A stretch of DNA of 64,000 nucleotides from Shigella phage pSs-1. Its lineage: Viruses > Uroviricota > Caudoviricetes > Pantevenvirales. How positions within the stretch are numbered: position 1 is the stretch's first letter; each line of letters begins with the position of its first letter. The DNA is taken from the NCBI RefSeq assembly GCF_000930595.1, contig NC_025829.1; one strand, given 5' to 3'. Of this stretch, positions 48,390 through 62,008 are shown piece by piece. Under the pieces are notes generated by a model that saw only the letters and a list, made by a program, of their open reading frames with translations, had not been told where the DNA came from and did not search any database. The position numbers and the translations under genes are program-made.

Positions 48390-49043
48390 TTAATACTTGC
48401 AAGATTTCACAGTTTCAATGAAAACACTTTTAGCTTTCTGTGAATCAATATTTAAAATTTTTCTATAAGACTTTAACTTTATAGAATAATTATTCCAGAC
48501 TAAATTATCAGTCTGTTCATCATGTTTATCGATTATATTTAAAAACGAATCAAGCAAGATAAACGTCTCAAACGAAATTATATTCGATTGAAGTAGTTTA
48601 AAAATATAACTTGATTGGACTTTTGGATTATACTCAAAGATTTCTTTAAAAGCAGAAACTTCAACTTTTTTACTAAAATAATAAATGTTGCGAATATCTT
48701 CTTCAAACTTAAATTTAATTTGCTTTAAGCGTCCGATATATTCACGATAAAACACAAGTGCATCAGCGTCAGAGATATCACCAATCCAAGCATCTTGGTT
48801 AGCAACCAGATTGCTTATAAAGATTAAAGCAAGTTCCTTTAATTTATATTTTTCTGATAACTTCTGGAAAAAATACTTATCCCTTCGCTTTTGATAAGCG
48901 GCATCAGACACCCGCATGCACCAATTATACTTAATTACATCATACTTTCCGTTCATATGTTGTTTTATCATTAAGTATAATTTATAAACTGATTTACCAT
49001 CAATATATCTTTCACCACCAGCAGGCATGCGGAGTTTAATCAT
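48390..49043 (-). CDS. 59: Helicase loader gp59
   Basis: 217 residues, as in T4; all-helical and basic (MIKLRMPAGGERYIDGKSVY). It binds forked DNA and gp32, loads the gp41 helicase and holds back the polymerase until loading. It overlaps the gp33 stop by ATGA. Confidence 0.95.
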   Translation of the reverse strand: MIKLRMPAGGERYIDGKSVYKLYLMIKQHMNGKYDVIKYNWCMRVSDAAYQKRRDKYFFQKLSEKYKLKELALIFISNLVANQDAWIGDISDADALVFYREYIGRLKQIKFKFEEDIRNIYYFSKKVEVSAFKEIFEYNPKVQSSYIFKLLQSNIISFETFILLDSFLNIIDKHDEQTDNLVWNNYSIKLKSYRKILNIDSQKAKSVFIETVKSCKY

Positions 49044-49378
49044 AGTAGAAAATCTAATGTATTAGTTTTTTCACAACGAACAACAGAAGGACGTAAAAGA
49101 TTTTCGTCGATAGCTTCTGACTGAATTTTTTCAATTATACCCGAAGGAATAAATTTAGCAAATTGAGTTTCAGGAATAGAATTTTCTTCCAAGAATGCTG
49201 TTGTAGCTTCAAGATAACTCATTCCAAACTCTTCTACCATTTTTTCAATAATAAATCCATTTTCTTGGCGGTCAAGAAGCTTTGCAATTTCATCCTTTTC
49301 TTTCTTAATTGAAAGTTCTTTTTCTGAAAGACCGGTCTCATCGACCGGACGAATATCATTTAGAGAAAACTGTGTCAT
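49040..49378 (-). CDS. 33: Late transcription coactivator gp33
   Basis: 112 residues from ATG 49378, as in T4 (a TTG three codons upstream is better placed to AGAGG and may be used). It binds the beta flap of RNA polymerase and the gp45 clamp, coupling late transcription to replication. The C-terminal LDFLL is the clamp-binding motif. It overlaps dsbA by about 23 nt. Confidence 0.93.
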   Translation of the reverse strand: MTQFSLNDIRPVDETGLSEKELSIKKEKDEIAKLLDRQENGFIIEKMVEEFGMSYLEATTAFLEENSIPETQFAKFIPSGIIEKIQSEAIDENLLRPSVVRCEKTNTLDFLL

Positions 49379-49625
49379 AAAGTTCAACTACCTCTTCAGT
49401 TTCAGCTTCAAACACATCACGGTTATCTTTATGATACAAAGCTAACAGACGATTAAACATCTTACCATCAACGCCAAGTTCATCTTTGGCACGAATTCGA
49501 ATATCTTTAATCAATTCATTATAACCAGAAATTTTCAGTTTATGATCAGATGCTTCTTTAATAAATTTAGCCAAATCTTCGCCATGGATAGCTTCATCAA
49601 ATTCAACCATTTCTTTTTTAGCCAT
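49356..49625 (-). CDS. dsbA: DsbA double-strand DNA-binding protein
   Basis: 89 residues, as in T4, MAKKEMVEFDEAIHGEDLAK. It binds near late promoters and modestly enhances late transcription. Helical. Lies between rnh and gene 33, with overlap at its 3' end. Confidence 0.92.
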   Translation of the reverse strand: MAKKEMVEFDEAIHGEDLAKFIKEASDHKLKISGYNELIKDIRIRAKDELGVDGKMFNRLLALYHKDNRDVFEAETEEVVELYDTVFSK

Positions 49626-49633
49626 TATTCACC

Positions 49634-50551
49634 TCAAAATTCATTAATGCTATTAGTTAATTTAGAAAGACCCGCTTTTACAAAATATGAATAAATTTTG
49701 CCACGTGGTGGTAATTTATATGAATTATAGTAATTCACGATGTTTGAAGCAATATTATCAGGAATATAATCAAAATCAATTAGAACTAAATTTTCTTTAT
49801 AACGATTATATTCAGATTCTGTGAGAAGCACCTTAGCTTGCTCACGGTCATTAGCAATAGCTTCGACAATAGAGGTTTTCATTGAAGGAGTTCGTTCACC
49901 TTCAACTCTAGTAAACCAAAAGTCAGACCGTACTTTAACTGAAGCAACGTTATCCTTTTTGTCACCTTTAAGGATTTTAGTCATACAGTCAATTTCAGCA
50001 GAACCGCTTTTAATTTTAACCCATTTCTTGTGCATCGGTGACCATTGCTTAACATTTGGGTATTTGTGAAGTTGAGTAAAGTCACCATCCGACGAAATGA
50101 TTAAAATCTTATGTCCTTCTAAAGAGAACTTTTTAACAAGAACAGCAATATGGTCATCTGCTTCATACTTATCAATATCCATAACGATGTATGGCATATA
50201 AGCTTTCAGTTCATCTATAACTTTATGACTGGATTCAAAATAACCTTCCCAATCCCAAGTAGATTCTTCTCGTGCTTTTCCACGGTTTTTCTTATAATAA
50301 TAAGCAAAATCACGACGCCAGTATCCAGATTTCGCGTTATCAATACACAGTACAATTTTAGTGTATCCAAGAGTTTTTGCTTTTTTGACATTAAACTTAA
50401 TTGAGTTCAATATCAAATGACGAACCATTGATAAATTAATTTTTTCTTTATCTGGAAAGTTTACCAACGCAGTTGAAAGCGCAATCTGACTAAAGTCAAT
50501 TAAGCAGATTCCTTCTTTGTAATCTTCATCCAGCATCATTTCTAAATCCAT
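49634..50551 (-). CDS. rnh: RNase H, 5'-3' flap nuclease
   Basis: 305 residues from ATG 50551 (GAGG 5 nt before), the T4 length. FEN-family acidic residues appear in ICLIDFSQ, VLCIDNAKSGYWR, IDKYEADDHIA and ISSDGDFTQL. It removes RNA primers and adjacent DNA from lagging strands. The C-terminal helices bind gp32 in T4. Early promoter at 50581. Confidence 0.95.
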   Translation of the reverse strand: MDLEMMLDEDYKEGICLIDFSQIALSTALVNFPDKEKINLSMVRHLILNSIKFNVKKAKTLGYTKIVLCIDNAKSGYWRRDFAYYYKKNRGKAREESTWDWEGYFESSHKVIDELKAYMPYIVMDIDKYEADDHIAVLVKKFSLEGHKILIISSDGDFTQLHKYPNVKQWSPMHKKWVKIKSGSAEIDCMTKILKGDKKDNVASVKVRSDFWFTRVEGERTPSMKTSIVEAIANDREQAKVLLTESEYNRYKENLVLIDFDYIPDNIASNIVNYYNSYKLPPRGKIYSYFVKAGLSKLTNSINEF

Positions 50552-50580
50552 ATGAACCTCGTTCAATTAGTGAGATTTCT

Positions 50581-50610
50581 ATTATATACTATCCAAATCT
50601 TAAAGTAAAC
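50581..50610 (-). promoter_or_regulatory. Early promoter for rnh
   Basis: GTTTAC (50610-50605), 18-nt spacer, TATAAT (50586-50581). Inverted repeat AGATTT/AAATCT at 50573-50578 and 50595-50600. It sits back to back with the late promoter of gene 34. Confidence 0.85.
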
Positions 50611-50613
50611 AAG

Positions 50614-50621
50614 TATAAATA
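50614..50621 (+). promoter_or_regulatory. Late promoter TATAAATA for gene 34
   Basis: Exact plus-strand motif 35 nt before the gene 34 ATG, 4 bp from the rnh -35 box on the other strand. Confidence 0.85.
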
Positions 50622-50655
50622 CTTATTATTGAAAACACAATAGGAGCCCGGGAGA

Positions 50656-53600
50656 ATGGCCGAGATTAAAAGAAAGTTCAGAGCAGAAGATGGTCTGGAC
50701 GCAGGTGGCGATAAAATAATCAACGTAGCTTTAGCTGATCGTGCCGTAGGAACTGACGGTGTTAACGTTGATTACCTAATTCAAGAAAACACAGTTCAAC
50801 AATATGATCCAACTCGTGGATATTTAAAAGATTTTGTAATCATTTATGATAACCGCTTTTGGGCTGCTATAAATGATATTCCAAAACCGGCAGGAGCTTT
50901 TAATAGCGTGCGCTGGAGAGCATTACGTACTGATGCAAACTGGACAACTGTTTCGTCAGGACCTTATCAATTAAAGTCAGGTGAATCAATTTCAGTTAAT
51001 ACTGCAGCAGGAAATGATATCACATTTACTTTGCCAACTTCTCCAATTGATGGAGATACTATCGTTCTTCAAGATATTGGTGGAAAACCTGGAGTTAACC
51101 AAGTTTTAATTGTAGCTCCAGTGCAAAGTATTGTAAACTTTAGAGGCGAACAAGTACGATCAGTACTAATGACCCATCCAAAATCACAGATAGTTTTAAT
51201 TTTTAGTAATCGTCTGTGGCAAATGTATGTGGCTGATTATAGCAGAGAAGCGGTAGTTGTGACGCCAGCAAGTCTCTACCAGGCGCAGTCAAACGATTTT
51301 ATCGTACGCAGATTTACTTCTGCTGCACCGATAAATATTAAACTTCCGAGATTTGCTAATCATGGCGATATTATTAATTTCGTTGATTTAGATAAATTAA
51401 ATCCTCTTTATCATACAATTGTTACTACATATGATGAAACTACATCAGTACAAGAAGATGGAACTCATTCCATTGAAGGCCGTACATCTATTGATGGTTT
51501 CTTGATGTATGATGATAATGAGAAATTATGGAGATTATTTGACGGGGATAGTAAAGCACGTTTACGCGTTATAACAACTAATTCTAATATTCGTCCAAAC
51601 GAAGAAGTTATGGTATTTGGTGCGAATAATGGAACAACTCAAACAATTGAACTTCAGCTTCCGACCGATATTTCCATTGGCGATACTGTTAAAATTTCCA
51701 TGAATTACATGAGAAAAGGCCAAACAGTTAAAATCAAAGCTGCCGGTGAAGATAAAATTGCTTCTTCAGTTCAATTGCTGCAATTCCCAAAACGTTCAGA
51801 ATATCCACCTGAAGCTGAATGGGTGACTGTTCAAGAATTAGTTTTTAACGGTGAAACTAATTATGTTCCAGTTTTACAACTTGCTTATATCGAAGATTCT
51901 GACGGAAAATACTGGGTTGTACAGCAAAACGTTCCAACAGTTGAAAGAGTCGATTCTTTAAATAATTCTACTAGAGCAAGATTAGGCGTAATTGCTTTAG
52001 CTACACAAGCTCAAGCTAACGTCGATTTAGAAAATTCTCCACAAAAAGAATTAGCAATTACCCCAGAAACATTAGCTAACCGTACTGCTACAGAAACTCG
52101 TAGAGGTATCGCAAGAATAGCAACTACCGCCCAAGTGAATCAGGATACTACATTCTCTTTTGCTGACGATATTATCATCACTCCTAAAAAGCTGAATGAA
52201 AGAACTGCTACAGAAACTCGTAGAGGTGTTGCTGAAATTGCTACGCAACAAGAAACTAATACAGGTACTGATGATACTACGATCATCACTCCTAAAAAGC
52301 TTCAAGCTCGTCAGGGTTCTGAATCATTATCTGGTATTGTAACCTTTGTATCTACCGCAGGAGCTACTCCAGCCTCTAGTCGTGAATTAAATGGTACAAA
52401 TGTTTACAATAAAAACACTAATAATTTAGTTGTTTCGCCTAAAGCTCTGGATCAGTATAAAGCTACTCCAACACAACAAGGCGCAGTAATTTTAGCAGTT
52501 GAAAGTGAAGTAATTGCTGGACAAAGCCAAGAAGGATGGGCAAATGCGGTTGTAACACCAGAAACGTTACATAAAAAGACATCAACTGATGGAAGAATTG
52601 GTTTAATTGAAATTGCTACGCAAAGTGAAGTTAATACAGGAACTGATTATACTCGCGCAGTCACTCCTAAAACTTTAAATGACCGTAAAGCAACTGAAAG
52701 TTTAAGTGGTATAGCTGAAATTGCTACGCAAGTTGAATTCGACGCAGGCGTCGACGATACTCGTATCTCTACACCATTAAAAATTAAAACCAGATTTAAT
52801 AGTACTGATCGTACTTCTGTTGTTGCTCTATCTGGATTAGTTGAATCAGGAACTCTCTGGGACCATTATACCCTTAATATTCTTGAAGCAAATGAGACAC
52901 AGCGTGGTACACTTCGTGTGGCTACACAAGTTGAATCTGCTGCAGGAATATTAGATAATGTTCTAATAACTCCTAAAAAGCTTTTAGGTACTAAATCTAC
53001 TGAAGCGCAAGAAGGCGTTATTAAAGTTGCAACTCAGGTTGAAACTGTAGCTGGAACGTCAGCAAATACTGCTGTATCTCCAAAAAATTTAAAATGGATT
53101 GTACAGAGTGAACCTACTTGGGCAGCTACTACTCTGGTAAGAGGTTTTGTTAAAACTTCATCTGGTTCAATTACATTCGTTGGTAATGATACAGTTGGTT
53201 CAACGCAGTCATTAGACTTGTACGAGAAAAATAGCTATGCAGTATCGCCATATGAATTAAACCGTGTATTAGCAAATTATTTGCCTTTAAAGGCAAAAGC
53301 TGCTGACACGAATTTATTGGATGGTCTAGATTCATCCCAGTTCATTCGTAGGGATATTGCGCAGACGGTTAATGGTTCACTAACCTTAACTCAACAAACG
53401 AATCTGAGTGCCCCTCTTGTATCATCTAGTACTGCTACGTTTGGTGGATCAGTTTCGGCAAATAGTACACTAACTATTTCTAATACTGATGGAACAGCAA
53501 CTCGTCTGATTTTTGAGAAAGGACCTCAAACTGGAACGAACCCGGCTCAAACGATGACAGTCAGCGTGTGGGGGAATCAATTTAGTGGGGAATCAAACAC

Positions 53601-54528
53601 AACACGTTCTACCGTATTTGAAGTTAGTGATGAAACATCTTATCACTTTTATTCTCAACGCGATAAAGATGGTAATATAGCATTTAGCATTAATGGTACT
53701 GTAATGCCAATAAATGTGAATGCTTTAGGAACATTGAATGCAAATGGTGTAGCAACATTTGGTAATTCAGTCACTGCAAGTGGTGAAATTATTTCTCGAA
53801 GCGCAAATGCTTTCCGTGCTATTAACGGAAATTATGGTTTTATTGTTCGCAATGACGGGTCAGTAACGAATTTTATGCTTACTGCATCGGGCGATCAGAC
53901 TGGTGGATTTAATGGATTACGTCCATTAACTATTAATAATGCATCTGGTCAAGTAACGATTGGTGAAAGCTTAATCATTGCCAAAGGTGCTACTATAAAT
54001 TCAGGTGGTTTGACTGTTAACTCGAGAATTCGTTCTCAAGGTGTTAAAACATCTGACTTATATACCCGTGCGCCAACATCTGATACTGTAGGATTCTGGT
54101 CAATCGATATTAATGATTCAGCCACTTATAACCAGTTCCCGGGTTATTTTGAAATGGTTGAAAAAACTAATGAAGTGACTGGGCTTCCATACTTAGAACG
54201 TGGCGAAGAGGTTAAATCTCCTGGTACATTGACTCAGTTTGGTAACACACTCGATTCACTTTACCAAGATTGGATTACTTATCCAACGACTCCAGAAGCA
54301 CGTACCACTCGCTGGACGCGTACATGGCAGAAAACCAAAAACTCTTGGTCAAGTTTTGTTCAGGTATTTGATGGAGGTAACCCTCCTCAGCCATCTGATA
54401 TCGGTGCTTTACCATCTGATAATGCTATAATGGGGAATCTTACTATTCGTGATTTCTTACGAATTGGTAATGTTCGCATTATTCCTGACCCAGTGAATAA
54501 AACGGTTAAATTTGAATGGGTTGAATAA
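50656..54528 (+). CDS. 34: Long tail fibre proximal subunit gp34
   Basis: 1290 residues (T4: 1289). The trimer forms the proximal half-fibre and joins the baseplate. The centre (about 440-830) has repeated modules of the form ATETRRGIAEIATQxE...TPKKL, at least eight copies. The C-terminal part holds an IEKGP...VWGNQF segment also seen in gp37, then the distal domain LTIRDFLRIGNVRI. GGGAG lies before the ATG. It needs the phage chaperone gp57A (outside the window). Confidence 0.97.
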   Translation: MAEIKRKFRAEDGLDAGGDKIINVALADRAVGTDGVNVDYLIQENTVQQYDPTRGYLKDFVIIYDNRFWAAINDIPKPAGAFNSVRWRALRTDANWTTVSSGPYQLKSGESISVNTAAGNDITFTLPTSPIDGDTIVLQDIGGKPGVNQVLIVAPVQSIVNFRGEQVRSVLMTHPKSQIVLIFSNRLWQMYVADYSREAVVVTPASLYQAQSNDFIVRRFTSAAPINIKLPRFANHGDIINFVDLDKLNPLYHTIVTTYDETTSVQEDGTHSIEGRTSIDGFLMYDDNEKLWRLFDGDSKARLRVITTNSNIRPNEEVMVFGANNGTTQTIELQLPTDISIGDTVKISMNYMRKGQTVKIKAAGEDKIASSVQLLQFPKRSEYPPEAEWVTVQELVFNGETNYVPVLQLAYIEDSDGKYWVVQQNVPTVERVDSLNNSTRARLGVIALATQAQANVDLENSPQKELAITPETLANRTATETRRGIARIATTAQVNQDTTFSFADDIIITPKKLNERTATETRRGVAEIATQQETNTGTDDTTIITPKKLQARQGSESLSGIVTFVSTAGATPASSRELNGTNVYNKNTNNLVVSPKALDQYKATPTQQGAVILAVESEVIAGQSQEGWANAVVTPETLHKKTSTDGRIGLIEIATQSEVNTGTDYTRAVTPKTLNDRKATESLSGIAEIATQVEFDAGVDDTRISTPLKIKTRFNSTDRTSVVALSGLVESGTLWDHYTLNILEANETQRGTLRVATQVESAAGILDNVLITPKKLLGTKSTEAQEGVIKVATQVETVAGTSANTAVSPKNLKWIVQSEPTWAATTLVRGFVKTSSGSITFVGNDTVGSTQSLDLYEKNSYAVSPYELNRVLANYLPLKAKAADTNLLDGLDSSQFIRRDIAQTVNGSLTLTQQTNLSAPLVSSSTATFGGSVSANSTLTISNTDGTATRLIFEKGPQTGTNPAQTMTVSVWGNQFSGESNTTRSTVFEVSDETSYHFYSQRDKDGNIAFSINGTVMPINVNALGTLNANGVATFGNSVTASGEIISRSANAFRAINGNYGFIVRNDGSVTNFMLTASGDQTGGFNGLRPLTINNASGQVTIGESLIIAKGATINSGGLTVNSRIRSQGVKTSDLYTRAPTSDTVGFWSIDINDSATYNQFPGYFEMVEKTNEVTGLPYLERGEEVKSPGTLTQFGNTLDSLYQDWITYPTTPEARTTRWTRTWQKTKNSWSSFVQVFDGGNPPQPSDIGALPSDNAIMGNLTIRDFLRIGNVRIIPDPVNKTVKFEWVE

Positions 54529-54536
54529 GAGGTATT

Positions 54537-55652
54537 ATGGAAAAATTTATGGCAGAGTTTGGACAAGGATATGTCCAAACGCCATTTTTATCGGAAAGTA
54601 ATTCAGTAAGATATAAAATAAGTATAGCGGGTTCTTGCCCGCTTTCTACAGCAGGACCATATGTTAAATTTCAGGATAATCTTGTCGGAAGTCAAACATT
54701 TAGCGCAGGTCTTCATTTAAGAGTTTTTGACCCTTCCACTGGAGCATTAGTTGATAGTAAGTCATATGCTTTTTCGACTTCAAATGATACTACATCAGCT
54801 GCTTTTGTTAGTTTCATGAATTCTTTTTCAAACAATAGACTTGTTGCTATATTAACTAGCGGAAAGGTTAATTTTCCTCCTGAAGTAGTATCTTGGTTAA
54901 GAGCAGCAGGAACGTCTGCTTTTCCATCTGATTCTTTATTGTCAAGATTTGACGTATCATATGCTGCTTTTTATACTTCTTCTAAAAGAGCTATTGCATT
55001 AGAACACGTTAAACTAAGTAATAGAAAAAGCACAGATGATTATCAAACTATTTTAGATGTTGTATTTGACAGTTTAGAAGACGTTGGAGCTACAGGATTT
55101 CCTAAAAGAACATATGAAAGCGTTGAGCAATTTATGTCAGCAGTCGGTGGAACTAATAACGAAATTGCACGTTTACCAACTTCATCCGCGATAAGTAAAC
55201 TCTCTGATTATAATTTAATTCCTGGCGATGTTCTTTATCTTAAAGCGCAGTTATACGCTGATGCAGATTTACTTGCGCTTGGAACTACAAATATATCAAT
55301 CCGTTTTTATGATGAATCGAATGGATATATTTCTTCAACACATGCTGAGTTTACTGGACAAGCTGGGTCATGGGAATTAAAGGAAGATTATGTAGTTATT
55401 CCAGAAAATGCAGTAGGATTTACGATATATGCACAAAGAACTGCACAAGCAGGTCAAGGTGGCATGAGAAATTTAAGCTTTTCTGAAGTATCAAGAAATG
55501 GCGGAATTTCAAAACCTGCTGAATTTGGCGTCAACGGTATTCGAGTTAATTATGTCTGCGAATCTGCTTCACCTCCGGATATAATGGTACTTCCTACACA
55601 AGCATCGTCTAAAACTGGTAAAGTGTTTGGACAAGAATTTAGAGAAGTTTAA
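54537..55652 (+). CDS. 35: Long tail fibre hinge connector gp35
   Basis: 371 residues (T4: 372), MEKFMAEFGQGYVQTPFLSE. A monomer at the knee angle between proximal (gp34) and distal (gp36-gp37) halves. AGAGG precedes the ATG. A terminator and late promoter separate it from gene 36. Confidence 0.95.
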   Translation: MEKFMAEFGQGYVQTPFLSESNSVRYKISIAGSCPLSTAGPYVKFQDNLVGSQTFSAGLHLRVFDPSTGALVDSKSYAFSTSNDTTSAAFVSFMNSFSNNRLVAILTSGKVNFPPEVVSWLRAAGTSAFPSDSLLSRFDVSYAAFYTSSKRAIALEHVKLSNRKSTDDYQTILDVVFDSLEDVGATGFPKRTYESVEQFMSAVGGTNNEIARLPTSSAISKLSDYNLIPGDVLYLKAQLYADADLLALGTTNISIRFYDESNGYISSTHAEFTGQAGSWELKEDYVVIPENAVGFTIYAQRTAQAGQGGMRNLSFSEVSRNGGISKPAEFGVNGIRVNYVCESASPPDIMVLPTQASSKTGKVFGQEFREV

Positions 55653-55657
55653 ATTGA

Positions 55658-55675
55658 GGGAGCCTTCGGGTTCCC
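55658..55675 (+). terminator. Terminator after gene 35
   Basis: GGGAGCC, TTCG, GGTTCCC (one G-T pair), then TTTTTCTTT. Confidence 0.88.
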
Positions 55676-55683
55676 TTTTTCTT

Positions 55684-55691
55684 TATAAATA
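55684..55691 (+). promoter_or_regulatory. Late promoter TATAAATA for gene 36
   Basis: Exact motif 24 nt before the gene 36 ATG. Confidence 0.85.
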
Positions 55692-55714
55692 CTATTAAAA
55701 TAAAGGGGCATACA

Positions 55715-56371
55715 ATGGCTGATTTAAAAGTAGGTTCAACAACTGGAGGCTCTGTCATTTGGCATCAAGGAAATTTTCCATTGAATCCAGCCGGTGACGA
55801 TGTACTCTATAAATCATTTAAAATATATTCAGAATATAATAAGCCACAAGCTGCCGATAACGATTTCGTTTCTAAAGCTAATGGCGGTACGTATTTAAAT
55901 AAAGTAATTTTTAATAAAGGAATGACTGTTCCCGGTGCAGGGTCAGGTGACAATGGTATTTTTGCTGGTCCTGGTGATAATGCCACGTATGATACTACAA
56001 ATATGGATATTGTTTCGTGGTATGGTATTGGTTTTAAATCATCACAGGGTTCAGCAGGTAGAACTGTAGTAATTAACACGCGAAATGGAGATATTAGCTC
56101 AAAGGGTGTAATTGAAGCATCACAAATACGCGCAACTTCATTATCTCCAGTAAATAATTATGACCTTACACGGAAAGATTATGTCGATGGAGCAATAAAT
56201 ATTGTTACAGCAAACGCAAACTCTAGAGTATTACGCTCTGGAGATACTATGACAGGAAATTTAACTGCGCCAAACCTTTTTTCACAGAATCCTGCATCTC
56301 AACCTTCGCATGTTCCACGATTTGATCAAATTGTTATTAAGGATTCTGTTCAAGATTTCGGCTATTATTAA
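55715..56371 (+). CDS. 36: Long tail fibre distal connector gp36
   Basis: 218 residues (T4: 221). A trimer linking gp35 to gp37. It begins MADLKVGSTTGGSVIWHQGN, a motif shared with many tail fibre tails, and ends with RSGDTMTGNLTAPN. AAGAGGACTT after its stop is the gene 37 ribosome site. Confidence 0.94.
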   Translation: MADLKVGSTTGGSVIWHQGNFPLNPAGDDVLYKSFKIYSEYNKPQAADNDFVSKANGGTYLNKVIFNKGMTVPGAGSGDNGIFAGPGDNATYDTTNMDIVSWYGIGFKSSQGSAGRTVVINTRNGDISSKGVIEASQIRATSLSPVNNYDLTRKDYVDGAINIVTANANSRVLRSGDTMTGNLTAPNLFSQNPASQPSHVPRFDQIVIKDSVQDFGYY

Positions 56372-56379
56372 GAGGACTT

Positions 56380-60499
<4,120 letters not shown>

Positions 60500-60529
60500 T
60501 TTGAATAAATATCCTTAAAAGGAGGGTCT

Positions 60530-61186
60530 ATGGCAGCACCTAGAATATCATTTTCGCCCTCTGATATTCTGTTTGGTGTTCTAGATCGCTTGTTCAAAGA
60601 TAACGCTACCGGGAAAGTTCTTGCTTCCCGGGTAGCTGTCGTAATTCTTTTGTTTATAATGGCGATTGTTTGGTATAGGGGAGATAGTTTCTTTGAGTAC
60701 TATAAGCAATCAAAGTATGAAACATACAGTGAAATTATTGAAAAGGAAAGAAATGCACGCTTTGAATCTGTCGCCCTGGAACAACTCCAGATAGTTCATA
60801 TATCATCTGAGGCAGACTTTAGTGCGGTGTATTCTTTCCGCCCTAAAAACTTAAACTATTTTGTTGATATTATAGCATATGAAGGAAAATTACCTTCAAC
60901 AATAAGTGAAAAATCACTTGGAGGATATCCTGTTGATAAAACTATGGATGAATATGCAGTTCATTTAAATGGACGTCATTATTATTCCAACTCAAAATTT
61001 GCTTTTTTACCAACCAAAAAGCCTACTCCCGAAATAAATTACATGTACAGTTGTCCATATTTCAATTTGGATAATATCTATGCTGGAACAATAACCATGT
61101 ACTGGTATAGAAATGATCATATAAGTAATGACCGCCTTGAATCAATATGTGCTCAGGCGGCCAGAATATTAGGAAGGGCTAAATAA
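60530..61186 (+). CDS. t: Holin T
   Basis: 218 residues, as in T4. One membrane span at about 35-49 (VAVVILLFIMAIVWY) after a cytoplasmic N-terminus, then a large periplasmic domain with Cys in YSCPYFN and ESICAQA, the target of RI-mediated lysis inhibition. AGGAGG is 6 nt before ATG. A weak AATAAATA at 60504-60511 could be its own late promoter. It abuts asiA end to end. Confidence 0.96.
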   Translation: MAAPRISFSPSDILFGVLDRLFKDNATGKVLASRVAVVILLFIMAIVWYRGDSFFEYYKQSKYETYSEIIEKERNARFESVALEQLQIVHISSEADFSAVYSFRPKNLNYFVDIIAYEGKLPSTISEKSLGGYPVDKTMDEYAVHLNGRHYYSNSKFAFLPTKKPTPEINYMYSCPYFNLDNIYAGTITMYWYRNDHISNDRLESICAQAARILGRAK

Positions 61187-61459
61187 TTATTTGTTCGTAT
61201 ACATCTCTAGATATCGATATACACCCTCAAAACCCTCGTTGAATTCGTCGATGAGGGTTTTCTTATCTTCTTGAGTTAATTCAGAAACAATTTTACGGAA
61301 TGAATTCTGATTTAACTTTCTACCTTCATGCGTTACTCCAATCTCATTCAGAAATGCAATAAAATTAGCACGATTCTCAACAATATCTTCTCTGGAAAAT
61401 TTAATCAAAATAGACGCAACAGTAATAATTTCACGAACTGTATCAATATTTTTATTCAT
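61187..61459 (-). CDS. asiA: AsiA anti-sigma70 factor
   Basis: 90 residues, as in T4, MNKNIDTVREIITVASILIK. It binds region 4 of sigma70, blocking -35 recognition, and with MotA redirects polymerase to middle promoters. Read from the early promoter at 61491. A terminator for holin t lies inside its coding sequence on the other strand. Confidence 0.96.
   Translation of the reverse strand: MNKNIDTVREIITVASILIKFSREDIVENRANFIAFLNEIGVTHEGRKLNQNSFRKIVSELTQEDKKTLIDEFNEGFEGVYRYLEMYTNK
61229..61261 (+). terminator. Terminator for gene t, inside asiA
   Basis: 9-bp stem AAAACCCTC/GAGGGTTTT with a 15-nt loop, then TTTTCTTATCTTCTT on the plus strand, 42 nt after the t stop. It is embedded in asiA coding sequence (opposite strand). 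Confidence 0.7.
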
Positions 61460-61471
61460 TAACTATACCAC

Positions 61472-61624
61472 TCAATTAGTTGACTTTGTTATAATATCAT
61501 CAGACGCTTGATTTGTAAACTGGTCTGTGGTATTTTCTTCAAAAATTTTTTCTACGAATTCCTTGAACGACTTACGTTCCTGAGCTACATTATGCTCGAT
61601 TACCTTTTCAAGATTATGACTCAT
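61472..61624 (-). CDS. asiA.1: Small protein AsiA.1
   Basis: 50 residues, ATG 61624 to TGA 61472, MSHNLEKVIEHNVAQERKSF and following; helical and acidic. Its ATG overlaps the arn stop by 4 nt. The early promoter of asiA lies within its 3' half. Function unknown. Confidence 0.8.
   Translation of the reverse strand: MSHNLEKVIEHNVAQERKSFKEFVEKIFEENTTDQFTNQASDDIITKSTN
61491..61520 (-). promoter_or_regulatory. Early promoter for asiA, inside asiA.1
   Basis: GTTTAC (61520-61515), 18-nt spacer, TATTAT (61496-61491). No clear inverted repeat flanks the -10 box here. Confidence 0.85.
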
Positions 61625-61899
61625 TCGAAATAATCTTCAATTTCATAATCATGGACATAAATCATTATAGTTTTTAATACATCATCAATACTTTTTCCTG
61701 GAGCTGGAATTACGTAAAAATATCCTGCTTTTGAGAGGTCTTTATAAGTTCCAACCAAGAAATCATTATTCTCAAGATGCAGTTCTTCAACTAATTCATT
61801 AACAATTGAGTGGTATAAATTTGGTAAAAACTTATATAGCTTTTCTAGAATATCAATTTTGATTGTGTATTGAACCACAGACTGAGAATCAATAATCAT
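61621..61899 (-). CDS. arn: Arn, anti-restriction DNA mimic
   Basis: 92 residues, MIIDSQSVVQYTIKIDILEK to EIEDYFE, matching T4 Arn. It is a very acidic dimer that mimics DNA and blocks the McrBC (RglB) nuclease, which attacks hydroxymethylcytosine DNA before glucosylation. Its ATG overlaps the arn.1 stop. Confidence 0.94.
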   Translation of the reverse strand: MIIDSQSVVQYTIKIDILEKLYKFLPNLYHSIVNELVEELHLENNDFLVGTYKDLSKAGYFYVIPAPGKSIDDVLKTIMIYVHDYEIEDYFE

Positions 61900-62008
61900 A
61901 GACCTTCCCCTTATGTTTCTGTTTGCGATTAGATTCTTTAAACGCTTTCTTCTTATCCTTATGGACAGAAGCTTTATTAAAATTATGTTTTGCGACTAAA
62001 TTGTTCAT
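61889..62008 (-). CDS. arn.1: Very small basic protein Arn.1
   Basis: 39 residues, MNNLVAKHNFNKASVHKDKK ending KHKGKVYDY, about 30 percent Lys plus His. It starts inside the upstream gene and overlaps arn by 11 nt, an operon-like arrangement. Function unknown. Confidence 0.75.
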   Translation of the reverse strand: MNNLVAKHNFNKASVHKDKKKAFKESNRKQKHKGKVYDY

